This document shows positions 1-8,359 of a stretch of DNA of 64,000 nucleotides, piece by piece. The first letter of the stretch is position 1; each line of letters opens with the position of its first letter. Source of the stretch: Curtobacterium sp. BH-2-1-1 (GTDB taxonomy: Bacteria > Actinomycetota > Actinomycetes > Actinomycetales > Microbacteriaceae); contig NZ_CP017580.1 in assembly GCF_001806325.1 (NCBI RefSeq), forward strand, positions 2,790,001 to 2,854,000. The letters run 5' to 3'. The translations under genes and the position numbers were made by a program. Under the pieces are notes generated by a model, which saw nothing but the letters and a program-made list of their open reading frames with translations, was not told the origin of the DNA and did no database searches.

Positions 1-45
1 GCCGTGTTACATCGCTGTCACACGGTTCATTGGTTCACTCGGTAC

Positions 46-534
46 GTGCGCAGTCTCGAACTCGTCCTCGATCCGTCGTCGGACGCCGCCGTGCGCGCCG
101 CGTGGGACGCGCTGGTCCGTGCGGACCTGCCGAGCCTCGGACGGTCGGACACCAACAGCCCCCACGTCACGCTGGCCGCGGGCGACGACCTCCGGAACCC
201 GAGCGGGTTCGACGTGCCGGTGCCGTCGCGGCTCCGGCTCGGTGGCGTCCTGCTGTTCCCCGCGGGACCCGGGCGCTCGGTGCTCGCCCGGGCGGTGGTC
301 GTCGACCCAGCGCTCGCCGCGTTCCACGAGGCGGTGCACCGGGCGTCCCCGGGAGGGATCGAGACCACGTCGCCGGGGGCGTGGTCGCCGCACCTGACGG
401 TCGCGCGACGGGTCCGGGACGAGGACCTCGGTGCGGCCGTCGCGGCGCTCCGCGGGACCCCGCTCCCCGATCTCGTGGTCGGTGGCGTGCGGTTCTGGGA
501 CGGAGAGTCCAGGACGGTCACGCCGGTCGGGTGA
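46..534 (+). CDS. 2'-5' RNA ligase / 2H phosphoesterase family protein
   Basis: About 162 residues with two HxT-type motifs about 80 residues apart, HVTL and HLTV, which mark the 2H phosphoesterase fold (ThpR/2'-5' RNA ligase-like, cyclic phosphodiesterase). The family acts on 2'-5' or cyclic phosphodiester bonds in RNA in the cytoplasm; the substrate here cannot be told. I start at GTG 46 (VRSLELVLDP) because the reading frame further upstream (GTG 4) encodes residues unlike the family. The gene lies at the window edge, so its promoter and neighbour are not visible. It is convergent with the alditol oxidase gene; a GGAGGCGCGG repeat half-site lies between them. Confidence 0.72.
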   Translation: MRSLELVLDPSSDAAVRAAWDALVRADLPSLGRSDTNSPHVTLAAGDDLRNPSGFDVPVPSRLRLGGVLLFPAGPGRSVLARAVVVDPALAAFHEAVHRASPGGIETTSPGAWSPHLTVARRVRDEDLGAAVAALRGTPLPDLVVGGVRFWDGESRTVTPVG

Positions 535-570
535 CGCGGGTTCGGCTCACGTCCGCGTCGTGACGATGGC

Positions 571-586
571 CCAGGAGGCGCGGCTC
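571..586 (+). repeat. GGAGGCGCGG-family half-site
   Basis: The 16-mer CCAGGAGGCGCGGCTC lies between two convergent genes. The identical 16-mer occurs inside nadB (7139-7154) and, inverted, inside the LysR-like gene (17677-17692). No palindromic partner is visible here. Confidence 0.7.
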
Positions 587-1832
587 ACGTCCCCAGGACC
601 CGCTCGCCGAACGACGACGCGAACGTCCGCTCCGGGTCGGCCGCCGCGACGAGGTCGCGGAAGTCGGCCAGCCGCGGGTACAGCCCGGCGATGGCGGCCG
701 CGTCGCGGGAGCTCATCTTGCCCCAGTGCGGTCGTCCGTCGAACGGTGCGAGGAGCGCCTCGAGGTCCGGGAGCAACGCGGCCACCTCGACCGGGTGCTT
801 CTGCCACGTGAACGCGATGCAGAGCACGTCCTCGCCCTGCGTCGGGCTCAACCAGAACGGATCCGCCGCCATCGTGCGGAGCTCGCAGACGTGCAGGTGC
901 GGCTGGATGCGGGCGGCCATGGTCCGGACGGCGTCGAGCGCCGCACCCGCGTGCCGGAGCGGGACGAAGTGCTCGCTCTGCACCTCGGAGCCGTGACTCG
1001 GCACGGAGTCGATCGGGAAGTGCGGCAGCCGGTCCCACCACGGCCCGACCGAGCCGTCCCGGGCGGTGTGGTGTCCGTCGCCGGGCGAGCCGGGCAGCCG
1101 GGGCGCGCCGAACAGCTCGTCCGGGACGGCCACGTCGTCGTCGCCGTCCGGCACGCGCGACTTCAGGAGGACCTCGCTCACCGTGTCGCCGAACACCGTG
1201 TACGAGCAGACGGACGTCGCGGCGGCGTGGACCTCGGCGACGTGGGCGGTGAAGGTGCCCCACGGGATCGGTCCGTAGGTGTCCTGGCGCATCCGGTAGC
1301 TCGGCTGGACGTCGAGCGTGACCCGGGTGAGGACGCCGAGCAGGCCGAGGTGGAGCACGGCGCCGTCGAACGCCGGGTCGTCGCGGGCGATGGTCCTTGC
1401 GGACCCGTCGGGCCCGAGCACCTCGAACGACCGGACCGCGGTGCTCAGCGACCCGAGTGCGGTGCCGGAACCGTGCGTGCCGGTCGCGATCGCGCCGGCG
1501 ATCGAGATGTGGGGGAGCGACCCCGTGTTGTGCAGCGCGAACCCGGCGCGGTCGATCTCGGGCGCGACGACGCCGTAGCGGGTGCCGGCGCCCATCGTGA
1601 CCGTCCGTCGCTCGGCGTCGACGGCGAGGTCGGTCGGGATCCCGGTGAGGTCGAGCAGCACGCCGGGGGCGTCCGGGGCGTCGTTGAACGAGTGCCGGGT
1701 GCCGAGGCCGTGCACCCGGGGCGACCGGGCGACGATCTCGGCGGCCTCGTCGATCGACGTCGGGCGGAGGACCCGTTCGGCCGTGTAGGTGACCGTGCCG
1801 GACCAGTTCAGCTCGCTCGTCGTCGACCGCAT
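585..1832 (-). CDS. alditol oxidase-like FAD-linked oxidoreductase (AldO/xylitol oxidase family)
   Basis: About 415 residues, the length of Streptomyces AldO, which oxidises xylitol or sorbitol to the aldose with release of H2O2. The N-terminal FAD-binding half carries GLGTRHSFND, where the His corresponds to the covalent flavin attachment site of this vanillyl-alcohol-oxidase-type family. SLPHISIAGAIATGTHGSG is the conserved pyrophosphate-binding region, and the C-terminal ALO domain ends in PHWGKM and YPRLADF motifs. I start at ATG 1832 (MRSTTSELNWSGTVTYT), matching AldO; an upstream frame to 1901 lacks similarity. The next gene on the same strand, an MFS pump, is 43 bases upstream, so co-transcription is possible. 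A sugar-alcohol substrate is inferred from the family. Confidence 0.86.
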   Translation of the reverse strand: MRSTTSELNWSGTVTYTAERVLRPTSIDEAAEIVARSPRVHGLGTRHSFNDAPDAPGVLLDLTGIPTDLAVDAERRTVTMGAGTRYGVVAPEIDRAGFALHNTGSLPHISIAGAIATGTHGSGTALGSLSTAVRSFEVLGPDGSARTIARDDPAFDGAVLHLGLLGVLTRVTLDVQPSYRMRQDTYGPIPWGTFTAHVAEVHAAATSVCSYTVFGDTVSEVLLKSRVPDGDDDVAVPDELFGAPRLPGSPGDGHHTARDGSVGPWWDRLPHFPIDSVPSHGSEVQSEHFVPLRHAGAALDAVRTMAARIQPHLHVCELRTMAADPFWLSPTQGEDVLCIAFTWQKHPVEVAALLPDLEALLAPFDGRPHWGKMSSRDAAAIAGLYPRLADFRDLVAAADPERTFASSFGERVLGT

Positions 1833-1875
1833 GACGCCCACGATGCCACGCGCACCCCGGCGCGTGCGGTTCCCG

Positions 1876-3354
1876 TCAGTGCATCGACGGTGCGGGGGCA
1901 CCGTCCGGGGTCGCCGGGCGACGCACGAGGGAGCACATCACGATCCCGAACAGCGAGATCACCGCGCCGACGAGGAACGCCGTCCGCACGCCGGAGGCCG
2001 TGGCCTCGGCGAGGCCCGCGGCGCCGCTGCCGGCCGCCGCACCCGAGGCACCGATGGTGAGGAGCGTGACGAACAGCGCCGTGCCGGCGGCTCCGGCCAG
2101 CTGCTGCGCCGTGCCGAGGACCGCGCTGCCGTGCGAGTAGAGCTTCGGGGGCAGCCCGCCGAGTGCCGCGGTGAACAGCGGCGTGAAGGTGAGGGCGAGC
2201 CCGATGCTCAGGACGACGTGGGCGCCGAGGACGAACCACACGCTGGTGTCGACGCCGACGGTCGAGAGCGCCCAGAGGACGGCGCTGACGATGATCGAGC
2301 CCGGGATGAGCAGCACCCGCGGACCACGGCGGTCGTAGACGCGACCGACGATCGGGGACAGCAGACCCATGATGAGGCCGCCGGGCAGCAGGAGCAGGCC
2401 GACGTTCAGGACGTCGAGCCCGAGGACCCGCTCGAGGTAGATCGGCAGCAGGATCAGCGTGCCGAACATCGCCATGAAGCTCAGGCCCATCGCGACGATC
2501 GGGACGGTGAAGCCCTTCGTCTGGAAGGTGCGGAGGTCGAGCAGGGCGCGGTCCGCACGCTGCAGCCGGGTCTGCCGGAACACGAACAGGGCGAGGGCGA
2601 GGGCGCCGACGACGAGGGAGACGATCGGCACGAGCGGCCCGGTGGTGCCGGCCTCGCCGATGCTCGAGAGGCCGTAGACGATGCCGCCGAACGCGAAGGC
2701 GGACAGCACGACCGAGAGCACGTCGAGCGGGGCCTTGCGGGGCGTCGACACGTTGCGGACCTTGACCATGCCGAGGATCAGCGCGGCGATGGCGATGGGC
2801 AGCACGAAGCCGAAGAGCCAGCGCCACGAGAAGGCGTTGAGGATGAGCCCGGAGATGGTCGGACCGATCGCCGGGGCGACGGAGATGACGATCGAGATGT
2901 TGCCCATCACACGGCCGCGGTGCGCCGGTTCGATGAGCGTGAGGACCGTCGTCATGAGCAGCGGCATCATGATCGCCGTCCCGCTGGCCTGCACGATGCG
3001 CCCGAGCAGCAGCATCGAGAACCCGGGCGCGAGCAGCGCGATCAGGGTGCCGGCCGAGAACAGGCTCATCGCCCAGACGAACACCGGCCGGGTGTTGAAG
3101 CGCTGGAGCAGGAACCCGGTGATCGGGATGACGACCGCCATGGTGAGCAGGAAGCCCGTGGTGAGCCACTGCCCGGTCGCGGCGCTGATGTCGAGGTCGT
3201 CCATGAGCCGCGGGAGCGCGACACCCATGATCGTCTCGTTGAGGATGACGACGAACGCCGAGACGAGCAGCAGCCCGATCACGAGTCGGGTCTCGCCGGC
3301 GGAGGGCTGCGCGACGCTCCCGGTGCGGGGTGCGGAATCGACGGCCTGGGTCAT
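1876..3354 (-). CDS. DHA2-family MFS drug/proton antiporter (EmrB/QacA type)
   Basis: About 492 residues with roughly 14 hydrophobic segments, the size and topology of the DHA2 (14-TM) drug:H+ antiporters. NETIMGVALPRLMDDLD in the first membrane segment and the GRIVQASGTAIMMPLLMT stretch in TM5 (motif C region) are family hallmarks. The start at ATG 3354 (MTQAVDSAPRTG) is preceded by AGGAG eight bases upstream; the frame continues to 3417 without a better site. No regulator is adjacent, unlike the similar pumps at 19.9, 40.3 and 53.4 kb. The exported compound is unknown. The gene is followed closely by the alditol oxidase. Confidence 0.9.
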   Translation of the reverse strand: MTQAVDSAPRTGSVAQPSAGETRLVIGLLLVSAFVVILNETIMGVALPRLMDDLDISAATGQWLTTGFLLTMAVVIPITGFLLQRFNTRPVFVWAMSLFSAGTLIALLAPGFSMLLLGRIVQASGTAIMMPLLMTTVLTLIEPAHRGRVMGNISIVISVAPAIGPTISGLILNAFSWRWLFGFVLPIAIAALILGMVKVRNVSTPRKAPLDVLSVVLSAFAFGGIVYGLSSIGEAGTTGPLVPIVSLVVGALALALFVFRQTRLQRADRALLDLRTFQTKGFTVPIVAMGLSFMAMFGTLILLPIYLERVLGLDVLNVGLLLLPGGLIMGLLSPIVGRVYDRRGPRVLLIPGSIIVSAVLWALSTVGVDTSVWFVLGAHVVLSIGLALTFTPLFTAALGGLPPKLYSHGSAVLGTAQQLAGAAGTALFVTLLTIGASGAAAGSGAAGLAEATASGVRTAFLVGAVISLFGIVMCSLVRRPATPDGAPAPSMH

Positions 3355-3482
3355 GCGGGGCTCCTGGTGGATCACGACTGGTGGAACGAGGGGGCGCCAT
3401 GGGCGCAGACAGGGCAACCGCCTGAGTGGATTCGATTATTCCGCTTCGGTCCGACATCCGTCGACGTCGGGCGGCGACCGGG

Positions 3483-3764
3483 TCAGTGCAGGATCGCGAA
3501 GCCGTCGACGTCGCCGTGCGGCACCACCGCGCGGCAGGTCACGCCGGTGACCTCGGCGGACGGCGGGCCGGTCCGGATGAACGTCATCAGGGCGTCGACC
3601 GCGGGGGCCGGACCCTCGGCCTCGACCTCCACCGTGCCGTCGAACAGGTTCCGGGCGTACCCGGCGAGTTCGAGCCCGTCGGCCTTCCGTGCGGTCCAGT
3701 ACCGGAAACCGACCCCCTGGACCGTCCCCGACACGACGGCGTGCATCCTCGTCACCGTAGTCAT
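3483..3764 (-). CDS. acyP: acylphosphatase
   Basis: A small cytosolic enzyme of about 93 residues that hydrolyses carboxyl-phosphate bonds such as acetyl phosphate or 1,3-bisphosphoglycerate. The signature GTVQGVGFRYW contains the catalytic Arg, and YARNLFDGTVEVEAEG carries the catalytic Asn and second signature. Full length for the family (about 90). The start is ambiguous: ATG 3764 is used, but ATG 3746 (MHAVVSGTVQG) gives the more usual N-terminus. It is divergent from nrtR, with about 100 bases between them, so the promoter regions overlap. Confidence 0.92.
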   Translation of the reverse strand: MTTVTRMHAVVSGTVQGVGFRYWTARKADGLELAGYARNLFDGTVEVEAEGPAPAVDALMTFIRTGPPSAEVTGVTCRAVVPHGDVDGFAILH

Positions 3765-3835
3765 GCGGCTCAATGTAGGCGTGCGGTCCGACCAGGAGTT
3801 TTCGACGCTGTTTCCGTCTCGTGAAACCCGGTGAT

Positions 3836-3876
3836 AGTGTCATCCCAACCCGAACACTTCGAGTCATCATGACACT
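3836..3876. promoter_or_regulatory. candidate NrtR operator: inverted half-sites AGTGTCAT ... ATGACACT
   Basis: AGTGTCAT at 3836-3843 is repeated as its exact reverse complement ATGACACT at 3869-3876, with a partial GTCAT-C-ATGAC palindrome overlapping the second copy and the nrtR start codon. The spacing (33 bases centre to centre, about three helical turns) would suit two repressor dimers or a loop. NrtR proteins are known to repress NAD genes; that this is the site is inference. Confidence 0.5.
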
Positions 3877-4567
3877 TACTCCCGAGCTCCCCATCCGCGT
3901 CGCGGTCTCCACCGTGATCGTGGCGCTGCGCCCGCACCCGGACACCGGGGCACCGGCGCTGTGGATGCCGCTCGTGCGTCGGGTGGCCGAACCGTACGAG
4001 GGGGCGTGGGCGCTCCCGGGCGGTTGGGTGCGGCCGGACGAGGGGCTCGAGGACTCCGCCGCGGCCCGCCTCCGCGAGACCACCAACGTGCAGCCGCGCT
4101 ACCTCGAGCAGCTCTACGCCTTCGGTGACGTCGACCGCTCGCCGAGCCGCGTCGTGTCGATCGTGTACTGGGCACTCGTCCACCCGGACGAGGCGAGTTC
4201 GGTCCCCGACGACTGGAACGTGCGGTGGTTCCTCGCCGACGAACACCCGCCGCTCGCCTTCGACCACGACCGGATCGTCGCGTACGCGCTCTGGCGGCTC
4301 CGCAACAAGATGTCGTACTCCCGGATCGCCCAGGCGTTCCTGGGGGACCGGTTCACCCTCGCCGAACTCCGCGGGGTGTACGAGGCGGTGCTCGGGCGTG
4401 CGCTCGACCCCGCGAACTTCCGTCGCCAGGTCGAGAAGACCGACGCGATCCTGCCGACGGACGAGACCACGAGCGGGGACCGGCACCGTCCGGCCCGGCT
4501 GTACCGCTCGAACCCCGACCTGGCCTACGCGGACAACGGTCCGCTGCAGCAGGGCAAGAAGCCGTAG
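3869..4567 (+). CDS. nrtR: NrtR, Nudix-related transcriptional repressor of NAD metabolism
   Basis: 232 residues. The N-terminal Nudix-like domain (residues about 10-145) keeps GAWALPGGWVRPDEGLEDSA, but the catalytic Nudix box is degraded (RLRETTNVQP replaces the canonical REXXEE core), as expected for a domain that senses ADP-ribose rather than hydrolysing it. The C-terminal part (about 150-215; YSRIAQAFLGDRFTLAELRGVYEAVLG) is the winged-helix DNA-binding domain of NrtR. It sits 16 bases before nadA and is almost certainly co-transcribed, so it probably autoregulates the operon through the inverted half-sites at its start. The start at ATG 3869 fits the family N-terminus. Confidence 0.93.
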   Translation: MTLTPELPIRVAVSTVIVALRPHPDTGAPALWMPLVRRVAEPYEGAWALPGGWVRPDEGLEDSAAARLRETTNVQPRYLEQLYAFGDVDRSPSRVVSIVYWALVHPDEASSVPDDWNVRWFLADEHPPLAFDHDRIVAYALWRLRNKMSYSRIAQAFLGDRFTLAELRGVYEAVLGRALDPANFRRQVEKTDAILPTDETTSGDRHRPARLYRSNPDLAYADNGPLQQGKKP

Positions 4568-4583
4568 AACCGAAGGAACACCC

Positions 4584-5855
4584 GTGTCCATCGCCACCAC
4601 CATCGAACTGATCTCCAACGGTCAGGCCGCCGGCAGCACCTGCACGCCCGACCTGGCGATGCCGACGTGGGACTTCGACTCCCGGCCCGGCTACGGCCCC
4701 GGCTCGTCGATGTCGGACGTCATCCCGACCTCGGCGCCCCGGCAGGGCGTCATCCCGGACGAGTACCGGAACGCCCCGGACGACGAGCTGCACGAACGCA
4801 TCGAGCGGGCGAAGGCCACCCTCGGCGACCGCGTCGTGGTCCTCGGACACTTCTACCAGCGCGACGAGGTCGTGCGGCACGCGGACTTCCTCGGCGACTC
4901 GTTCCAGCTCGCGAACGCCGCGCTGACGAAGCCCGACGCCGAGGCCATCGTGTTCTGCGGCGTGCACTTCATGGCCGAGACCGCGGACATCCTCGCCCGC
5001 GACGACCAGCGCGTGATCCTGCCGAACCTCGCCGCGGGCTGCTCGATGGCCGACATGGCCGACATCGACAGCGTCGAGGCGGCGTGGGCCGAGCTCGAGC
5101 AGGTCTACGGCACCGAGCCCGACGCCGACGGCCGCGTGCCGGTCATCCCCGTCACGTACATGAACTCCGCCGCCGACCTCAAGGCGTTCTGCGGGCGGCA
5201 CGGCGGCATCGTGTGCACGTCGTCGAACGCCGCGACCGTCCTCGAGTGGGCGTTCGAGCGGGGGCAGCGCGTGCTCTTCTTCCCCGACCAGCACCTCGGC
5301 CGGAACACCGCCAAGGCGATGGGCATCAGCACCGACCTCATGCCGATGTGGAACCCGCGGAAGCCCCTCGGTGGCAACGACGAGCAGACCCTGCAGGACG
5401 CCAGGGTCGTCCTCTGGCACGGCTTCTGCTCGGTGCACCGCCGCTTCACCGTCGACCAGATCGACCAGGCCCGTCGCGAGCACCCCGGCGTGCAGGTCAT
5501 CGTGCACCCCGAGTGCCCGATGGCCGTCGTCGACGCCGCCGACCACGCCGGCAGCACCGACCTCATCCGGAAGACCGTCGCAGCCGCCACCGAACCGACC
5601 ACGTTCGCGATCGGCACCGAGATCAACATGGTGAACCGGCTCGCCGCCGAGTACCCGCAGCACACGATCTTCTGCCTCGACCCCGTGGTGTGCCCCTGCT
5701 CGACGATGTACCGCGTCCACCCCGGCTACCTCGCCTGGGTCCTCGAGGCGCTCGTGCGCGGCGAGGTCCTCAACGAGATCGTCGTGCCGGCGGACGTCCA
5801 GGCCGACGCCAAGGTCGCACTCGAGCGCATGCTCGCCGCCCGACCCACGGTCTGA
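4584..5855 (+). CDS. nadA: quinolinate synthase A
   Basis: 423 residues. NadA condenses iminoaspartate (from NadB) with dihydroxyacetone phosphate to quinolinate using a [4Fe-4S] cluster. Cluster-ligand cysteines appear in LAAGCSMADMAD, VHPECPMAVVDAAD and DPVVCPCSTMYRVHP; VVLGHFYQRDEVV is the N-terminal triose-phosphate-binding region. The protein has an N-terminal extension of about 60 residues relative to the E. coli enzyme, usual for actinobacterial forms. The GTG start at 4584 follows GAAGGA by seven bases. It is second in the nrtR-nadABC-desulfurase operon, two bases upstream of nadB. Confidence 0.96.
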   Translation: MSIATTIELISNGQAAGSTCTPDLAMPTWDFDSRPGYGPGSSMSDVIPTSAPRQGVIPDEYRNAPDDELHERIERAKATLGDRVVVLGHFYQRDEVVRHADFLGDSFQLANAALTKPDAEAIVFCGVHFMAETADILARDDQRVILPNLAAGCSMADMADIDSVEAAWAELEQVYGTEPDADGRVPVIPVTYMNSAADLKAFCGRHGGIVCTSSNAATVLEWAFERGQRVLFFPDQHLGRNTAKAMGISTDLMPMWNPRKPLGGNDEQTLQDARVVLWHGFCSVHRRFTVDQIDQARREHPGVQVIVHPECPMAVVDAADHAGSTDLIRKTVAAATEPTTFAIGTEINMVNRLAAEYPQHTIFCLDPVVCPCSTMYRVHPGYLAWVLEALVRGEVLNEIVVPADVQADAKVALERMLAARPTV

Positions 5856-5857
5856 CC

Positions 5858-7477
5858 GTGCACGTCGTCATCGTCGGCTCCGGCATCGCCGGACTCACCG
5901 CAGCGATCCGCGCGAGTGCCCGTCACGACGTCACCCTGGTGACGAAGGGCGCGCTCGCCGACGGCGCGACGGCGTACGCGCAGGGAGGCGTCGCCGTCGC
6001 GCTCGGCGCCGATGACTCCGCCTCGCTCCACCAGGCGGACACCCACGTGGCGGCAGCGGGCAGCGCCGACGCCCGCGCCGTCGAGGTGCTCTGCACCGAC
6101 GGCCCTGCGCGGGTGCGGGACCTGCTGTCGCTCGGCGTCCCCTTCGACCGCACCACCGACCCGACGAGCCTCGACCGGTACGGCGACGACCTGGCCCGCG
6201 GGCGCGAGGCAGCGCACGGCCGGTGGCGCGTCGTCCACGCGGACGGCGACGCGACCGGGGCCGCCATCGAGCGCACCCTCATCGCCGCCCTGCACCGCCG
6301 GCACGTCACGATCCTCGAACGGACCTGCCTCGTCGACCTCGTGGTCCGGGACGGCTCGGTCGTCGGGGTCGACGTCCTCGACCTCCTCGGCGAGCCCCGG
6401 CGGATCGACGCGGACGCCGTCGTGCTCGCGTCCGGTGGCGCCGGACACCTGTTCCGCGAGACCACCAACCCGCTCGTCGCGACGGGCGACGGGCAGGCAG
6501 CCGCCTGGCGTGCCGGTGCCGTGCTGGCCGACCTGGAGTTCGTGCAGTTCCACCCGACCCGCCTCGCGGTCCCCGGCGGCGGGCTCGTCTCCGAGGCGGT
6601 CCGCGGCGAGGGAGCGGTGCTCCGTGACGCACGCGGGCACCGCTTCATGGTGGACGTCCACCCCGACGCCGAGCTCGCCCCCCGCGACGTCGTCGCCCGG
6701 GGCATCGCGGCCGCCGTCCGGGAGCAGGACGGAGAGCCCGTGCTCCTCGACGCGACCGGCCTCGACCCCGCCTTCCTCGTCCGGCGCTTCCCCGGGCTCA
6801 CCCGCGCCACCCGGTCCGCCGGCTTCGACTGGACCCGCGAGGGCGTCCCCGTCTCCCCGGCCGCGCACTACTCGATGGGCGGGGCCGCCACCGACGCCGA
6901 GGGACGGACGAGCCTGCCCGGCCTCCTCGCGATCGGCGAGGTCGCCTGCACGGGCGTCCACGGCGCCAACCGGCTCGCGTCGAACTCGCTGCTGGAAGGA
7001 CTCGTCTTCGCGGTCCGCGCAGCGGACGCGCTCGACGTGCCGCGACCCGGCAGACTCCGCCTGCGCGGCGACGCGGGTCTCCCCGTCACCAGCGTGCCGA
7101 GTGCGACCGACGTGATCCGCGCCTCCCGTCCCCTGCTCCCAGGAGGCGCGGCTCGACCCACCGACGCCGCCGACGTCCGCCAGGCGGTCCAGTCCGTCAT
7201 GACGGACCGGGTCGGGCTCCTCCGCGACGCGAGCGGTCTCGCGAGCGCACGACGCGACCTGGCCGCCCTCGTCGCGCCCGAGCCGACCGGCGTCCGTGAC
7301 CTCGAGGACCGGGCACTGCTCGACCTCGCCCGGGTCACGGTGCTCGCCGCCGAGGCCCGGACCGAGTCCCGTGGGGCCCACGCCCGCACCGACCACCCCG
7401 ACACCGATCCAGCAGCCCCCGCGTCGACCGCGTGGGTCGCCCAGCACACCGCCGTCCCGCAGGAGGTACCCGCATGA
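5858..7477 (+). CDS. nadB: L-aspartate oxidase
   Basis: 539 residues. NadB oxidises L-aspartate to iminoaspartate with FAD, the first step of de novo NAD synthesis. The N-terminus has the dinucleotide-binding GSGIAGL motif; AYAQGGVAVALG, the FVQFHPTRL stretch, HYSMGG and RLASNSLLEGLVF are conserved in the succinate dehydrogenase/NadB flavoprotein family. The GTG start lies two bases after nadA stops, and the stop overlaps the nadC start (ATGA). Odd feature: around residue 428, in the linker between the FAD/capping part and the C-terminal helical domain, the DNA contains the 16-mer CCAGGAGGCGCGGCTC of the dispersed repeat family, translated as PGGAA. Confidence 0.95.
   Translation: MHVVIVGSGIAGLTAAIRASARHDVTLVTKGALADGATAYAQGGVAVALGADDSASLHQADTHVAAAGSADARAVEVLCTDGPARVRDLLSLGVPFDRTTDPTSLDRYGDDLARGREAAHGRWRVVHADGDATGAAIERTLIAALHRRHVTILERTCLVDLVVRDGSVVGVDVLDLLGEPRRIDADAVVLASGGAGHLFRETTNPLVATGDGQAAAWRAGAVLADLEFVQFHPTRLAVPGGGLVSEAVRGEGAVLRDARGHRFMVDVHPDAELAPRDVVARGIAAAVREQDGEPVLLDATGLDPAFLVRRFPGLTRATRSAGFDWTREGVPVSPAAHYSMGGAATDAEGRTSLPGLLAIGEVACTGVHGANRLASNSLLEGLVFAVRAADALDVPRPGRLRLRGDAGLPVTSVPSATDVIRASRPLLPGGAARPTDAADVRQAVQSVMTDRVGLLRDASGLASARRDLAALVAPEPTGVRDLEDRALLDLARVTVLAAEARTESRGAHARTDHPDTDPAAPASTAWVAQHTAVPQEVPA
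7139..7154 (+). repeat. intragenic copy of the GGAGGCGCGG-family 16-mer in nadB
   Basis: CCAGGAGGCGCGGCTC lies inside the nadB coding frame, identical to the intergenic copy at 571-586 and to the inverted copy at 17677-17692. It encodes part of a Pro-Gly-Gly-Ala-Ala linker. Confidence 0.75.
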
Positions 7478-8358
7478 CCGTCGACCCCGGAACGATCCCC
7501 CCGCACGCCCTCCGACGCGTCATCGACACCGCGCTCGAGGAGGACGCCCCCTGGGGCGACGTCACGAGCGAGACGCTCATCCCCGCAGACGCCACGGCGA
7601 CCGCGACCCTGGCGGCGCGCGAGCCCGGCGTCCTCAGCGGGGGCGACGTGTTCGTCGCCGTGATGCACGCGGTCGACCCGACGATCGACGCGGTCCTGCA
7701 CGTGCCGGACGGCAGCCGGTTCACCGCGGGCGACGTCCTCGCGACCGTGAGCGGTCCCGCCCGGTCGGTCCTCCGTGCCGAGCGGGTCGCACTGAACCTC
7801 GCCCAGCGGATGTCCGGCATCGCCACGGCGACCGCGACCTACGTGGCGGCCGTCGCCGGCACCCGTGCCCGGATCGTCGACACCCGCAAGACCACGCCCG
7901 GTCTGCGAGCCCTGGAGCGGTACGCCGTGCGGTGCGGCGGCGGGCACAACCACCGGACCTCGCTGTCCGACGCCGTGCTCGCGAAGGACAACCACCTCGC
8001 CGTGCTCCTCGCCGGCGGGATCGGCATCGGGGACGCGATCGTCGCGGCGCGCGAGCGGCTCGGGCACACGGTCCACCTCGAGGTCGAGGTGGACCGCATC
8101 GACCAGATCGAGCCCGTCGTGGCGGCCGGCGTCGACACGATCATGCTCGACAACTTCACCACCGACCAGCTCGAGGCCGGGATCCAGGTCGTCGCCGGGC
8201 GAGCCCTCGTCGAGGCCTCCGGCGGGGTGTCCCTCGACACCGTCGCCGCGATCGCCGCCACCGGGGTCGACGTGATCTCCGTCGGGGCGCTCACCCACTC
8301 GGCGCGGGCACTCGACCTCGGGCTCGACGTCGACGTGGCCGTCGGCGCCGGCGTCTGA
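7474..8358 (+). CDS. nadC: nicotinate-nucleotide diphosphorylase (quinolinate phosphoribosyltransferase)
   Basis: 294 residues, the normal length. NadC converts quinolinate plus PRPP to nicotinate mononucleotide, CO2 and PPi. Conserved stretches visible include LEEDAPWGDVTSETLIP at the N-terminus, the VDTRKTTPGLRALERYAVRCGG substrate-binding segment, LAKDNH, VEVDRIDQ and the barrel-closing ASGGVSLDTV. AGGAGG precedes the ATG by seven bases and the start overlaps the nadB stop, indicating translational coupling. It closes the quinolinate pathway begun by nadB and nadA. Confidence 0.96.
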   Translation: MTVDPGTIPPHALRRVIDTALEEDAPWGDVTSETLIPADATATATLAAREPGVLSGGDVFVAVMHAVDPTIDAVLHVPDGSRFTAGDVLATVSGPARSVLRAERVALNLAQRMSGIATATATYVAAVAGTRARIVDTRKTTPGLRALERYAVRCGGGHNHRTSLSDAVLAKDNHLAVLLAGGIGIGDAIVAARERLGHTVHLEVEVDRIDQIEPVVAAGVDTIMLDNFTTDQLEAGIQVVAGRALVEASGGVSLDTVAAIAATGVDVISVGALTHSARALDLGLDVDVAVGAGV

Positions 8359-8359
8359 C

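Noticed and set aside
1789..3834. Very long open frame on the plus strand opposite the MFS gene (681 codons)
   Set aside because: It is Arg/Glu/Asp/His-rich with no family resemblance, a typical high-GC shadow of the minus-strand pump and acylphosphatase genes.
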